This document shows, piece after piece, positions 19,713 to 29,589 of a stretch of DNA of 64,000 nucleotides (its first letter is position 1; each line of letters begins with the position of its first letter). The notes beneath the pieces were generated by a model. The model had not been told where the DNA came from. It saw only the letters and a list, made by a program, of their open reading frames with translations, and did no database searches. Position numbers and translations under genes: made by a program. This DNA comes from Deltaproteobacteria bacterium (lineage in GTDB: Bacteria > Myxococcota_A > UBA796 > UBA2385). The stretch covers positions 1-64,000 of the forward strand of contig JAEUKK010000142.1 of assembly GCA_016792625.1 (NCBI GenBank). The letters run 5' to 3'.

Positions 19713-21140
19713 ATGCGCGCCCTCGCCCTCAGCCTCGCTCTCGCCGCCCTGCCCGCCCACGCCGCGCCACCGGTCGAGGTCGGCCCGGGGATCCACGCCG
19801 CCCAGGCCCTGCGACCGCCCGAGGGCGCCCGCCCCGGGCCCCGCGCGCGCCTGCCCGCCCCGCCCACCGAGGGCCGGCCCGCGGTCGTGGTCTACGGCTA
19901 CCTCGCGTATTGGGCGGGCAGCGTTGAGACCGTGCCCTACGAGAGCCTCACCCACCTCGCCATTTTCAACGTCGATCTGCGCGCAGACGGAACCGTGGCC
20001 TTCACCGACCGCTGGACCGAGGTGGCCCCCCGCGCGGTTGAGCTGGCCGCCCCGCACGGGGTCAAGGTGCACCTGACCCTGACCTGCTTCGACGACGACG
20101 TGATGCGGGCCGTGCTGCCCAGCGCGAGCCGTCGCGCTACCTTGGTCGACCAGCTCGGTGATCTGGTCGAGGGTGCGGGCGCGCATGGCGTCTCGGTCGA
20201 CTGCGAGGGCATGCCGGCCAGCCTGCGCGGCGACTTCATCAGCTTCCTCGCCGCCCTCGACGCGCGCGTGCCGGAGATCTCGGTCGCGCTGCCCTCGGTC
20301 GACTGGTCAGAGGCCTATGACTACGCCGCCATCGCCGGGATCGCCGACCAGCTCTTCATCATGGGCTATGGCTACCACTGGAGCGGCGGCGACCCCGGCC
20401 CCAACGCCCCGCTCGAGGGCGGCGCGGGCTGGCCCACCTGGTCGCTGGCCTGGTCGGTCGAGGACTACCGCGAAAAAGGTGTGCCCGACGCGCAGATCGT
20501 GCTCGGCCTGCCGCTGTACGGCCACCGCTGGCCCACCACCTCGACCGCCGTGCCCGGCGACTCCACCGGCTCGGCCTCGACCGTGGTGATGGAGAACGCC
20601 GTGCCTGAGGCCGAAGCCGCCGGCCGCTGCTGGGATGCGCACACGCTCACCCCCTACGCCCTGCCGAGCAGCCGCAGCCAGCTCTGGTACGACGACACCG
20701 AGAGCGTGGGCCTCAAGGCGGCCTGGGCGGTGGAGCAGGGCCTGGGCGGCTTCGGCTTCTGGGCCCTGGACTACGAAGGGGGAGATCCGGCCTTCTGGGC
20801 CGAGATCGACCGGGTGAGCCGCCTCGAAGATGCCGACCCGGGTGACCCGGGCGAGTCGAGCGACACCGGCGACCGGGGCGGAGAGGGCAGCGGGGCCGGC
20901 GGAGCGGGCGGCGCCGGCGAGGACGGCGGATGCGACGACGGCGCGGACGGCGCCGATCCGGACGGTTCGGACGGTTCGGACGGTTCGGGCGACACCGGCG
21001 CCGGTGAAGGTGGTCTGGGCGGCCGCTACGGCAAAGGGGTGGGCTGCGCCGCGGCGGGCCCCTTCGCCCTGCTCACCGGCCTGCCCCTGCTCGCGGGCTG
21101 GGCGGCGCGGGCCCGGCGCCGGCGGGCCGCCCGCGCCTGA
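19713..21140 (+). CDS. secreted GH18 (chitinase/spore-hydrolase-like) protein with C-terminal sorting tail
   Basis: The 475-residue protein has a signal peptide (MRALALSLALAALPAHA) and a GH18 TIM-barrel domain (about 50-370): VYGYLAYWAG at strand 1, the catalytic GVSVDCEG with Glu165 as acid, FIMGYGYHW, LGLPLYGHRWP and GFGFWALDYEGGD. The first Asp of DxxDxDxE is changed, but the Glu is kept, as in LysM-GH18 hydrolases of YaaH type. A Gly/Asp/Ser linker (about 375-440), a Cys, a hydrophobic segment and a RARRRRAAR end follow, resembling a MYXO-CTERM sorting signal. It probably acts on glycans at or outside the outer membrane. The start is ATG after GGAG. Confidence 0.85.
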   Translation: MRALALSLALAALPAHAAPPVEVGPGIHAAQALRPPEGARPGPRARLPAPPTEGRPAVVVYGYLAYWAGSVETVPYESLTHLAIFNVDLRADGTVAFTDRWTEVAPRAVELAAPHGVKVHLTLTCFDDDVMRAVLPSASRRATLVDQLGDLVEGAGAHGVSVDCEGMPASLRGDFISFLAALDARVPEISVALPSVDWSEAYDYAAIAGIADQLFIMGYGYHWSGGDPGPNAPLEGGAGWPTWSLAWSVEDYREKGVPDAQIVLGLPLYGHRWPTTSTAVPGDSTGSASTVVMENAVPEAEAAGRCWDAHTLTPYALPSSRSQLWYDDTESVGLKAAWAVEQGLGGFGFWALDYEGGDPAFWAEIDRVSRLEDADPGDPGESSDTGDRGGEGSGAGGAGGAGEDGGCDDGADGADPDGSDGSDGSGDTGAGEGGLGGRYGKGVGCAAAGPFALLTGLPLLAGWAARARRRRAARA

Positions 21141-21149
21141 GGTGGGTGG

Positions 21150-21659
21150 CTAGCCCAGGCGCTCGCGCAGGCGCTCGGTGCCCATGCCCCGCAGCTCGTC
21201 GTCGGGGATCTTGGAGAGGGCCCGCACCGTCGCCACGGGGTCGCGGCCCTCTTCTTGTTTGAGCGAGCGGTAGGCCTTCTCGGACACCCCGGCGGCCTCG
21301 AGCCGCGCCTTGATGCGCCGCCAGGCGGCGTCCTCGCGGTCGGACTCGAACTTCTTGCGGGCCTCGGCCAGCGCGCGCAGCTCGCGCCCGCGGCCCGCCG
21401 TCTTGAGCAGCTTGCCGAGCTGGTCGTGCACTTGGCGCGCCTGGCCGAGCGCGGGCTTGGCCTTCAGCGCGGGGCCGCCCGGCGTCTTGCGCAGGGTCTC
21501 GGCGAGCAGCGCGAGCCAGGCGCTGCCCTGGTGCCCCTCGTCGGACAACAGGTGGTCGTGAGGGTCAGGCGGAGGGGCGGCGGCAGCGGCGGCGGGCGGC
21601 TGGGCGGAGAGGCCGCTGCCGCTGAGGGCGGCGGCGAGCTGATCCCGAAGCAGGCTCAT
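21150..21659 (-). CDS. hypothetical charged helical protein
   Basis: The 169-residue protein has no family I recognise. It has an Ala/Pro-rich linker (about 18-32), then a largely helical, Lys/Arg/Glu-rich body (RELRALAEARKKFESDRED) and an IPDDELRGMG segment near the end. There is no signal peptide or membrane segment. It is convergent with the GH18 gene, nine bases away, and lies 48 bases after the MFS stop on the same strand. GATAGGC overlapping the MFS stop codon is a candidate promoter. Ribosome-binding site weak. Confidence 0.6.
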   Translation of the reverse strand: MSLLRDQLAAALSGSGLSAQPPAAAAAAPPPDPHDHLLSDEGHQGSAWLALLAETLRKTPGGPALKAKPALGQARQVHDQLGKLLKTAGRGRELRALAEARKKFESDREDAAWRRIKARLEAAGVSEKAYRSLKQEEGRDPVATVRALSKIPDDELRGMGTERLRERLG

Positions 21660-21707
21660 GGGGCACCGAAGCAGAGCGAGAAGAAGCGCGAGACGCGCGC
21701 GCCGCGC

Positions 21708-22934
21708 CTATCCGGGGGGCACCGCCGGGGCCGGAGCCGCCCGCAGCCGCCCCTGCACCCAGGCCGCGCCCAGGGGCAGCAATAAGGTGACCGCCATCGA
21801 GAACACTGCGATGCGGGGCACTCCCACGAGGCGGGTCGGGTCGCCGCCATCCAGCAGCAGGGTGCCCAAGGAGGCCCCCGCCGCCGCCCCGAGGTGCTGC
21901 ACCGCCGACTGGGCCGACTGGTAGCGGGCCCGCTCAGACGCCTGGGGAACGGCCGCGAACAAGGTCTGCAGGGCCACGTTCGCGCCCGAGGTGCTGGCCA
22001 TGAACAGCGGGAACAACAGGGTCGGGGGCAAGATCGGCGGCTCGATCAAGAAGGCGAGCCCGGTGGTGACGGTCAGGGCCACCGTCGCCGCCCAGTAGAC
22101 CCGCATCATCCCCACCCGGTCGACCATCGGCCCGACCACCCGCAGGGTGAGGAGGGAGGCGACGCCGCCGAGCATGTAGAGCCCGCCGAGGTCGCCGCGG
22201 GGGAGGCCGAGGTTGAGCAGCACGAAGGCGGAGATGAAGGGGATGAGGGAGAAGCGCGCCAACAAGCCGGAGAAGTTGAGGGCCAGCGCCCCGAGCACCA
22301 GCGGCCGACCGAGCAGCTCGGCCAAGCCGCCGGTGGGGGCCCCGCGCTCGAGGTGGCCCCGCATCGGGGGCAGCAGCGCGCGGCTGAGCAGCCCCACCGC
22401 GAGCCCCGCCCCGGCCACCACGAGGAAAGGTGTGCGCCAGCCGCCGATGCGCGCGAGCTCGAGGCCCGCGGGCACGCCGAGCACCGAGGCGATCGAGAAG
22501 GCCCCCATCACCACGCCCATCGCCCGCCCGCGCCGCTCGGCGGGGATGAGATCGGTGACCACGGCGTAGGTCAGGGCGGTGGCCGGCCCGCCGAAGAGCC
22601 CCGCCAAGACCCGGGCGGCGAGCAGGCCGCCGAGGCCATCGGCCAGGGCCGCCACCGCGGTGCCGAAGGCCAGGCCCAGGTTGGCGAGCAGCAGGGCGTT
22701 GCGGCGGTCGAAGCGGTCGAGGAAGGTGCTGCCCAGCACGCCGGCCACCGCCGCCGCCGCGGTGTAGCTGCCGCCGATCACCCCGAGCTTGTCGGGCGCG
22801 ATGCCGAGCTCGCGCGCGAAGTCGGGGCCAAGCGGCATCACCATCATAAAATCAACGATGTTGACGAACTGCACCGCCGCGAGGAGCAGCAGCACGCGCC
22901 GCTCTGCGGGGAGGAGGGCGGGCGCGGCGGACAT
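21708..22934 (-). CDS. MFS transporter (DHA1-like efflux permease)
   Basis: The 408-residue protein has about 12 predicted membrane segments and the MFS A-motif region (FLDRFDRRNALLLANL, about residues 70-85), with MVMPLGPDFARELG in the first helix. This is the pattern of drug:H+ antiporter-1 (AraJ/chloramphenicol-efflux type) permeases; substrate unknown. The start is ATG with GGAG upstream. The stop codon TAG is part of GATAGGC, a candidate promoter for the downstream gene. The 118 bases upstream hold only G+C-rich palindromes. Confidence 0.85.
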   Translation of the reverse strand: MSAAPALLPAERRVLLLLAAVQFVNIVDFMMVMPLGPDFARELGIAPDKLGVIGGSYTAAAAVAGVLGSTFLDRFDRRNALLLANLGLAFGTAVAALADGLGGLLAARVLAGLFGGPATALTYAVVTDLIPAERRGRAMGVVMGAFSIASVLGVPAGLELARIGGWRTPFLVVAGAGLAVGLLSRALLPPMRGHLERGAPTGGLAELLGRPLVLGALALNFSGLLARFSLIPFISAFVLLNLGLPRGDLGGLYMLGGVASLLTLRVVGPMVDRVGMMRVYWAATVALTVTTGLAFLIEPPILPPTLLFPLFMASTSGANVALQTLFAAVPQASERARYQSAQSAVQHLGAAAGASLGTLLLDGGDPTRLVGVPRIAVFSMAVTLLLPLGAAWVQGRLRAAPAPAVPPG

Positions 22935-23052
22935 GGAGGCTCCGGGGGGGAGGCCCCCCTAAGCCACCGGGGCGCCCCTCATCGGTGCCCCCAGGGAACG
23001 GCCGCGGCGCCCGGGCGCGCCGGGCCGCGGCCGGCCGCGGTGGAGCGGGGCC

Positions 23053-23886
23053 TCAGGGGCCCTCGTCTTCTTCGTCGAGCTCGTCGTGCTCTTGATCGGC
23101 GGCCAGCGCGCCGCCCGCCAGCGGGGCCCCCGCGCGGTGGGCCGGGGCGGCCTGCAGGTGCTCGTCGCCCACCGACCAGCGGCGGGTGAGCAGGGCCTCA
23201 ACCGGGCCCGAGGCCGAGTACACCGCCAGCGACGTGAAGAAGGCGAGCGAGATGTCGAAGCGCACGGCCATGAGCAGAGTGAAGCCGAGCACCAGCGCGA
23301 TGCCGAGGATGTCGCGGCGGCGCAGGCGCAGGGTCTTCCACCCGCGGTAGGGCACGCTGCTGACCATGAGCAGGGCGAGGCAGAAGGCGATGGCCAGCAC
23401 GCCGAAGGGGTTGAGCTCGGTGTCGGGCAGGGCGCGGGCGTGGGCCATGACCGCCGCGGCCACCATCGCGCCGCCCATCGTGATGGTCAGGCCCTCGGTG
23501 AAGGCGTGCTTGGTGCCGTCGGCTTTGCAGTTGAAGCGCGCGAGCCGGAACACGCCGCAGAGCGCGAAGAAGAAGGCGCCAGCGAGGCCGAGCACGCCGA
23601 GCGAGTGGGTGCCCCAGGCGTAGAGCAGCACCGCCGGCGCGATGCCAAAGCTGACCACGTCGACCAAAGAGTCGAGCTGGATGCCGAACTCGGACCCGGT
23701 CTTGGTGAGGCGGGCCACGCTGCCGTCGATGGTGTCGAAGACGCCCGCGAACAGGATCATCAGCCCGGCGCGGTAGAAGTTCTGCTCGCCGCCCACGCCC
23801 GTCGCGAGCACGATGCTGTAGAGGCCGCAGAACATGCTGGCGGCCGTGAACCAGTTGGGCGGGTTGAGGAATTGCCGCAGCATCAT
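23053..23886 (-). CDS. pssA: CDP-diacylglycerol--serine O-phosphatidyltransferase
   Basis: The 277-residue membrane enzyme makes phosphatidylserine from CDP-diacylglycerol and serine. The canonical CDP-alcohol phosphotransferase signature is complete: D51-x2-D54-G55-x2-A58-R59-x8-G68-x3-D72-x3-D76. About seven or eight membrane helices follow. The N-terminal FLNPPNWFTAASMFCG is typical of type II PssA. The last 45 residues are an acidic His/Asp/Glu-rich tail beyond the usual family end. The start is ATGATG after AGGAG. TAGAGT (23920 to 23915) is a candidate -10. A phosphatidylcholine synthase of the same superfamily lies at the right end of the window. Confidence 0.92.
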   Translation of the reverse strand: MMLRQFLNPPNWFTAASMFCGLYSIVLATGVGGEQNFYRAGLMILFAGVFDTIDGSVARLTKTGSEFGIQLDSLVDVVSFGIAPAVLLYAWGTHSLGVLGLAGAFFFALCGVFRLARFNCKADGTKHAFTEGLTITMGGAMVAAAVMAHARALPDTELNPFGVLAIAFCLALLMVSSVPYRGWKTLRLRRRDILGIALVLGFTLLMAVRFDISLAFFTSLAVYSASGPVEALLTRRWSVGDEHLQAAPAHRAGAPLAGGALAADQEHDELDEEDEGP

Positions 23887-23926
23887 GGCGCGCTCCTGGG
23901 CAGAGGCAGGGTGGACTCTACGGGTT

Positions 23927-23943
23927 TTGCGGGGCCCCCGCAA
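23927..23943 (-). terminator. short palindrome between lysC and pssA
   Basis: TTGCGGGG-c-CCCCGCAA is a perfect 8-bp palindrome upstream of pssA and downstream of lysC is 24086. It has no T tract in the minus direction. It may help end lysC transcripts or simply be structural. Confidence 0.3.
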
Positions 23944-24085
23944 GCGGGCAGGACACCCCTGAATGGCCGAACCGCGGCGCGCTGTGCACACGCGCGGGGC
24001 CTCCGCGCCCCACATCGATGAGGTCGGGCGCGGGGGCGGGCCGCTGCAGCCCGCAGCCCACCCTGCGGAGCGCCGCGGCGCCGGC

Positions 24086-25255
<1,170 letters not shown>

Positions 25256-25336
25256 CGCTCCCCCCTCGTCTGGCCGCGCCCTGGTAGCCTGCCCCTCGCG
25301 CTTGGCCGAGCCCGCCCGCCGCGCCCCGAGGAGCCC

Positions 25337-25930
25337 GTGGACCTGCAGAACCCCGCCGAACCCGCGCCGATGCTGCCCCAGGATGGTGTGCTGGGGCCCA
25401 TCGCCATCGAGAAGTTGTGGAACGGCCGGGGCGCCACCGACCGCGAGCGCGCGCTGATCAGCCTGCGGGCCGAGGGCGAGGCCCTGCGCCTGACCATCGA
25501 CGCGAGCTTTCACGGCGACCCGGCCCCCGCCGGCCCGGTCGGCCCCACCGACGGCCTGTGGGAGCACGAGGTCGTCGAGCTGTTCATCGCCGGCGCCGAC
25601 GGCAGCTACCTCGAGGTCGAGGTCGGCCCCTACGGCCACCACCTCGCGCTGCGCCTGCGGGGCGTACGCGATGTGGTCGAGCGCGGGATGCAGATGCGCT
25701 GCCGCACGGTGATCACCCGCGGGCTGTGGAGCGCCGACTGCTGGCTGCCCCGGGCCTGGCTGCCGCCGGGCCCCCACCGCCTCAACGCCTGCGCCATCCA
25801 CGGCGTGAAGAAGGGCAAGCCCTTGATCGGCGACGGCCGGCGCTACCTGAGCTGGGTGGCCCTGCCCGGCGCCGCGCCCGACTTCCACCAGCCGGCGCAC
25901 TTCCGCCCGGTGGTCTTGCCGGGGCTCTGA
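25337..25930 (+). CDS. UPF0462 (C4orf33-like) protein
   Basis: The 197-residue protein matches the UPF0462 family (human C4orf33): [31 protein letters not shown] and [12 protein letters not shown] correspond in order to that family as I recall it. The fold is expected to be a CBM9-like beta sandwich; molecular function is unknown. No signal peptide, so probably cytoplasmic. The start is GTG after GAGGAG. TAGCCT at 25285-25290 is a candidate -10. It is divergent from lysC, and 60 bases separate its stop from the convergent amidohydrolase stop. Confidence 0.8.
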   Translation: MDLQNPAEPAPMLPQDGVLGPIAIEKLWNGRGATDRERALISLRAEGEALRLTIDASFHGDPAPAGPVGPTDGLWEHEVVELFIAGADGSYLEVEVGPYGHHLALRLRGVRDVVERGMQMRCRTVITRGLWSADCWLPRAWLPPGPHRLNACAIHGVKKGKPLIGDGRRYLSWVALPGAAPDFHQPAHFRPVVLPGL

Positions 25931-25990
25931 GCGAAGAAGGCACAGCACCGCACGCACCAGATTGACGTGCAGCACGCCAACCTGGGCTGC

Positions 25991-27238
25991 TCACTTGGTC
26001 GGCAGGCCCCCGGGCCCGTACCAGCGGCCGTGGCGCGCCCACTCGGCCCGCCGGTCGGTGTGGGGCCGGTCTTCGAGCAGGTAGACCACCAGCGCCTCGG
26101 CGATCTGGTCGGCGATGCGCAGGCCCGCCTCGGGGCAGAGCTCGACCGGCGTGCTGCCCTCGAAGCGCCACAGCATGTCTTTGCGGACCTCGATGCCAAA
26201 AGACATCGCCCGCTCGTTGCTGACCCGGTACTCGCGCACCAGCGCGCGGTCGTCGGCGTCGACAAAACGCTGGAGCGCCCGGTAGTTGCGCTCACACTCC
26301 TCAAAAAGTGCCTCGTCGCCCGCCGGCGCGCGCCGCAGCCAGTGGATGTAGGAGCGCAGCGACCCGGCCTCAGAGGAGCGGAGGTTGGTGTCTTTCAACA
26401 TCTGCCAGACCCGCTCCCACGAGGGCTCACCCTCAGTCTCGGGGAAGTGGGCCTCCCACCGGAGCTGGAGCCAGTCAAAGAAGGACCAGACCTGGTGCCG
26501 GACCTCGGGGCTGCCCTCGGGCAGCAGGTAGGGGTAGTTGTGGGCCACCGGCACGCCCATGCGCTCGAGCAAGATCGAGATGCGCGAGGGCAGGATGCGG
26601 TCGACGGTGAACTCGGCGAGGATGTCGGGGTAGAGCGGGTCGAAGACGCCATAGGGCATCACGCCGTCATTTTGGTAGCCCTGCGACCGGCTGACCACGC
26701 TGACCTGGGGGCGCTCGGTGCCGCTCGGGTTGGTGCGGTCGTAGGTGTGGATGGCGATCTTGAGCTGGCGGCCGCGGATGGACTGGTCCATGTGCGCGCT
26801 GATGGCGTCGTAGTGCTCTTCGAGCACGCGGCGCGACTGGGCGCTGGACAGGCGGGTGTTGAAGGGCTCGTTGATCGCCGCCCGCCCGAGGTGGGTCGCG
26901 CCGGAGCGCGAGACCCCGGGGAAACGCCCGAAGTCCATCAAGCAGCGGGCGGTGTGGACGACGTGCACCGCGCCCAGACCGAGGCGCGCCGCCACCCGCT
27001 CGGCCACCACACGCGCGCCCCAGTCGCGCTCGCGCACAAAACTCTCGGCGATGAGCTCGGGGGGCACGGGCCGCCCCTCGCCGTCGACCACGAACTCAGG
27101 GGGGAGGTGCGCGCCGTCGTGAATGACGTCGATGGTGATCTTTTCGCGGAGCTCTTCGGGGAGGGGCTCGTCGAGCGCGGCGACCGCGACGGCGGACATG
27201 GGGGGCGCGGGGCGCGGGTCAGGGCGGAGGTGGTCCAC
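25991..27238 (-). CDS. N-formylglutamate amidohydrolase-family protein
   Basis: The 415-residue protein carries the N-formylglutamate amidohydrolase pattern in its N-terminal half: IHDGAHLPPEF, RERDWGARVV, RCLMDFGRFPGVS and later AIHTYDR. Family members hydrolyse N-formyl-glutamate or related amides. It is about 120 residues longer than typical members, with a Trp-rich helical segment (SFFDWLQLRWEAHF) towards the end. I choose the GTG at 27238, with GGAG five bases upstream; the ATG at 27199 has no ribosome-binding site but begins closer to the conserved domain. Its neighbour upstream, divergently, is parA. Confidence 0.75.
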   Translation of the reverse strand: MDHLRPDPRPAPPMSAVAVAALDEPLPEELREKITIDVIHDGAHLPPEFVVDGEGRPVPPELIAESFVRERDWGARVVAERVAARLGLGAVHVVHTARCLMDFGRFPGVSRSGATHLGRAAINEPFNTRLSSAQSRRVLEEHYDAISAHMDQSIRGRQLKIAIHTYDRTNPSGTERPQVSVVSRSQGYQNDGVMPYGVFDPLYPDILAEFTVDRILPSRISILLERMGVPVAHNYPYLLPEGSPEVRHQVWSFFDWLQLRWEAHFPETEGEPSWERVWQMLKDTNLRSSEAGSLRSYIHWLRRAPAGDEALFEECERNYRALQRFVDADDRALVREYRVSNERAMSFGIEVRKDMLWRFEGSTPVELCPEAGLRIADQIAEALVVYLLEDRPHTDRRAEWARHGRWYGPGGLPTK

Positions 27239-27310
27239 GGCGGCTCCAGAGGGCGGAGGCGCGCGTATTCCGCGACCCCGCGCGCCGCTTCGGGAGGGGC
27301 GCGCCGCGCT

Positions 27311-27325
27311 TGACACAGCTTGTCA
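27311..27325. promoter_or_regulatory. inverted repeat TGACA-cagct-TGTCA
   Basis: This 15-base inverted repeat lies in the 482-base gap between the amidohydrolase and parA genes, inside one of the few A+T-rich patches. It also contains TTGACA (27310-27315), but no -10 follows at standard spacing. It may be a regulator binding site. Confidence 0.4.
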
Positions 27326-27433
27326 TCGCCGGCGCACCGCACGCGGGCCGGCCCCGGGTGGCGACGGAAGCTGCCCGCCGACCGCGGGGCCGCGTCGGCG
27401 GCAGCACCCGCGGCCTTGAGGTCATTCCTTGGG

Positions 27434-27459
27434 GGTGCTCTTGCGTTGCCAAGAGCACC
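27434..27459 (+). promoter_or_regulatory. perfect 10-bp hairpin upstream of parAB
   Basis: GGTGCTCTTG-cgttgc-CAAGAGCACC is a perfect inverted repeat, followed by TAAGGT (27464-27469), a possible -10. It is not a parS site (no TGTTTCACGTGAAACA-like core). It could be an operator or leader stem. Confidence 0.5.
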
Positions 27460-27474
27460 TCGCTAAGGTCGCGC

Positions 27475-27720
27475 ACCTACCGGCGCGGTTCCCGCCGCGC
27501 TCCCCCTCTCGCGGTCCCCTGGACCTCGAGGCCCCGCCCCCCGCCACGGTCCCTCCGCGGCGGCACGGGGGCGAGCCCCCTCCCGGCTCGCCGCGCTGAC
27601 CCCTCCCCAGGGTTCGCGCCCTTGAGCGCCCCTCCCCCGGGCATCCCCCTCCAGGTCTGCCGGCCCCGCGCCGGCCCCCGCGCTGAGCCCCTCCCGCCTC
27701 TCCCCGGGGACATTGCCGTC
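27475..27720 (+). other. long C-rich, G-poor leader of parAB
   Basis: About 245 bases before parA are rich in runs of C and T, and contain CGCGCTGANCCCCTCCC-like segments twice (near 27590 and 27685). No gene is convincing here, although the parA frame stays open upstream. C-rich, G-poor RNA is what Rho binds, so Rho-linked control of parAB is possible. Confidence 0.4.
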
Positions 27721-28572
27721 ATGCCGCGCGTCATCGCGATCTCCAACCAGAAGGGTGGGGTGGGCAAGACCACCACCGCCATCAACCTCGCCGCGGCGCT
27801 CGCCCTCGAGGACCGCTCGGTGCTCTTGGTCGACCTCGACCCGCAGGGCAACTGCAGCAGCGGCGTCGGCCTGCCCAAGAGCGAGAACAAGCACGGCATC
27901 GCTGATGTGCTCCTCGGCTTCCGCGAGCTGCGCGATGTTGTGGTGCCCACCGAGGTCGACGGCCTGCACCTCGCCGCGGCGACCCGCGAGCTGGTCGGCG
28001 TCGAGGTTGAGCTGGTCGACGCGGATGAGCGTGAGTTCCGCCTGCGGGGCGCGCTGCGCAGCCAGGCGAGCCAGTACGACTACGTGGTGCTCGACTGCCC
28101 GCCCTCGCTGGGCATGCTGACGGTCAACGGGCTCGCCGCCGCCGATGGCGTCGTCATCCCGCTGCAGGCCGAGTACTACGCGATGGAGGGCCTCGGCGAG
28201 CTGCTGCGGGCGGTCAAGCAGATCCGCAAGGGCGGCCTGAACCGCGACCTGAAGACCAGCGGCATCCTGCTCACGATGGTCGACCGCCGCACGCGCCTCG
28301 GGCGCGATGTCTGCGAGCAGGCCCGGCAGGTCTTCGGCGCGGATGTCTTCGACGCCGAGATCCCGCGCAACATCCGGCTGGCTGAGGCGCCGTCCTTCGG
28401 CAAGCCCATCCACGCCTACGACCCGCTCAGCCGCGGCGCGCTCGCCTACACCCACCTCGCGCTCGAGCTCATCGCCCGCGAAGAGGGCGGCCAGAACGGC
28501 GCCTTTGACCAGGCCCACGAAGAGAGCGCTCGCCCCACCCTGCGGGTGCTGAGCGGCGGAGGTGTTGCATGA
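27721..28572 (+). CDS. parA: chromosome-partitioning ATPase ParA/Soj
   Basis: The 283-residue ATPase drives segregation of ParB-bound origins. It begins right at the deviant Walker A motif (KGGVGKTT, 11-18, with the signature Lys11) and continues with LVDLDPQGN (Walker A'), VVLDCPPSLG (Walker B) and IPRNIRLAEAPSFGKP, all typical of chromosomal Soj. The start is the ATG at 27721; the frame extends far upstream but without family similarity. The stop overlaps the parB start by four bases (ATGA). In M. xanthus parA and parB also lie next to a bactofilin gene, as here. Confidence 0.95.
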   Translation: MPRVIAISNQKGGVGKTTTAINLAAALALEDRSVLLVDLDPQGNCSSGVGLPKSENKHGIADVLLGFRELRDVVVPTEVDGLHLAAATRELVGVEVELVDADEREFRLRGALRSQASQYDYVVLDCPPSLGMLTVNGLAAADGVVIPLQAEYYAMEGLGELLRAVKQIRKGGLNRDLKTSGILLTMVDRRTRLGRDVCEQARQVFGADVFDAEIPRNIRLAEAPSFGKPIHAYDPLSRGALAYTHLALELIAREEGGQNGAFDQAHEESARPTLRVLSGGGVA

Positions 28573-29459
28573 CCCCACGGCTCGGCCGCGGCCTCGCCGC
28601 CCTCATCCCCGGCGTCGACATGGACGAGCCGGGCCTGCCGCCCGACGCGCCCAAGGGCACGCAGCAGGCGCTGCGCATGCTGCGCCTCGACCGCATCCGG
28701 CCGAACCCTGAGCAGCCCCGCATGACCTTCTCGGGCCCCGCGCTCGAGGAGCTCGCCGAGAGCATCCGCATGCACGGCGTGATCACGCCGCTGCTGGTGC
28801 GCCGCGAAGAGCGGGGCGACGGCTATGTGCTCATCGCCGGCGAGCGCCGCCTGCGGGCCAGCGGCTTGGCCGGCCTCGAAGAGGTGCCCTGCTGGGTGCG
28901 CGAGCAGCTCGGCGACCGCGAGCAGCTCGAGCTGGCGCTGGTCGAGAACATCCAGCGCGAAGACCTCGACCCCATCGAGACCGCCGAGAGCTACTACCGC
29001 CTCGTCGACGAGTTCGGCCTCACCCAGGCCGAGGTCGCCCGCCGGGTGGGCAAAGACCGCGCCACGGTGGCCAACGCCATCCGCCTGCTGCGCCTGCCTG
29101 AGTTCGCCCTCGAGCAGCTGCGCGCCGCCGCGATCACCGCCGGCCACGGCAAGGCCCTGCTGAGCATCAGCGACGACGAGCAGCTCAAGAAGGTCCTCAA
29201 GGACGTCATCGCCCGCGATCTGAGCGTGCGGGCGACCGAGAAGCTGGTGGCCAGCCTCGTGCAGCCCGACGCCCGCCGCGCCAAGGGCCCGACCCCGGCG
29301 ATGGTCAAGCTCGGCGAGCGCCTGACCCAGAAGTTGGGCAGCAAGGTGCGCATCGAGGCCCGCAGCCGCGGCCACCGCGGCCGCATCGTCATCGACTACG
29401 CGAGCCGCGAAGAGCTCGACGGCCTCATCGAGCGCTTCGCCGACGCCGCCGCGCGCTGA
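28569..29459 (+). CDS. parB: chromosome-partitioning CTPase ParB/Spo0J
   Basis: The 296-residue protein binds parS, clamps on DNA with CTP and activates ParA. The N-terminal LGRGLAAL box (5-12) is the ParA-contacting motif. The NPEQPR segment (46-51), the CTP-binding GERR (91-94) and ENIQRED (126-132) are present. A helix-turn-helix spans about 151-175, and a dimerisation tail ends the protein. The ATG overlaps the parA stop. I found no parS sequence in the window. Confidence 0.95.
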   Translation: MTPRLGRGLAALIPGVDMDEPGLPPDAPKGTQQALRMLRLDRIRPNPEQPRMTFSGPALEELAESIRMHGVITPLLVRREERGDGYVLIAGERRLRASGLAGLEEVPCWVREQLGDREQLELALVENIQREDLDPIETAESYYRLVDEFGLTQAEVARRVGKDRATVANAIRLLRLPEFALEQLRAAAITAGHGKALLSISDDEQLKKVLKDVIARDLSVRATEKLVASLVQPDARRAKGPTPAMVKLGERLTQKLGSKVRIEARSRGHRGRIVIDYASREELDGLIERFADAAAR

Positions 29460-29483
29460 GGCGCCGGGCCAGACCAAACCGCT

Positions 29484-29519
29484 GAGGGCGGGCCGAGAGG
29501 TCCGCCCTCGCGCTGTTTT
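29484..29519 (+). terminator. Rho-independent terminator after parB
   Basis: GAGGGCGG and CCGCCCTC form a perfect 8-bp stem (29484-29491, 29502-29509), followed by GCGCTGTTTT. It lies 24 bases after the parB stop. Confidence 0.7.
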
Positions 29520-29570
29520 CACCCCCGCGCCAGCGGGCCCGGACGGCGGCGCGCAGCGCCGGTCGCGCCC

Positions 29571-29589
29571 CGCGCGACCAAGGCGCCCC
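29571..29589. repeat. GGTCGCG/CGCGACC hairpin related to R2
   Basis: GGTCGCG-ccccg-CGCGACC sits between parB and the bactofilin gene in a G+C-rich stretch (29520-29700) without a gene. It shares the R2 core but not the flanking block. Confidence 0.45.

Noticed and set aside
27434-27459. A parS site
   Set aside because: The stem does not contain the CACGTG-centred parS core, and its loop of six bases is not part of a 16-base palindrome.
27310-27720. An N-terminal extension of ParA by about 137 codons
   Set aside because: The family starts right at the Walker A motif, and the extension is Pro/Arg/Gly-rich with no similarity.
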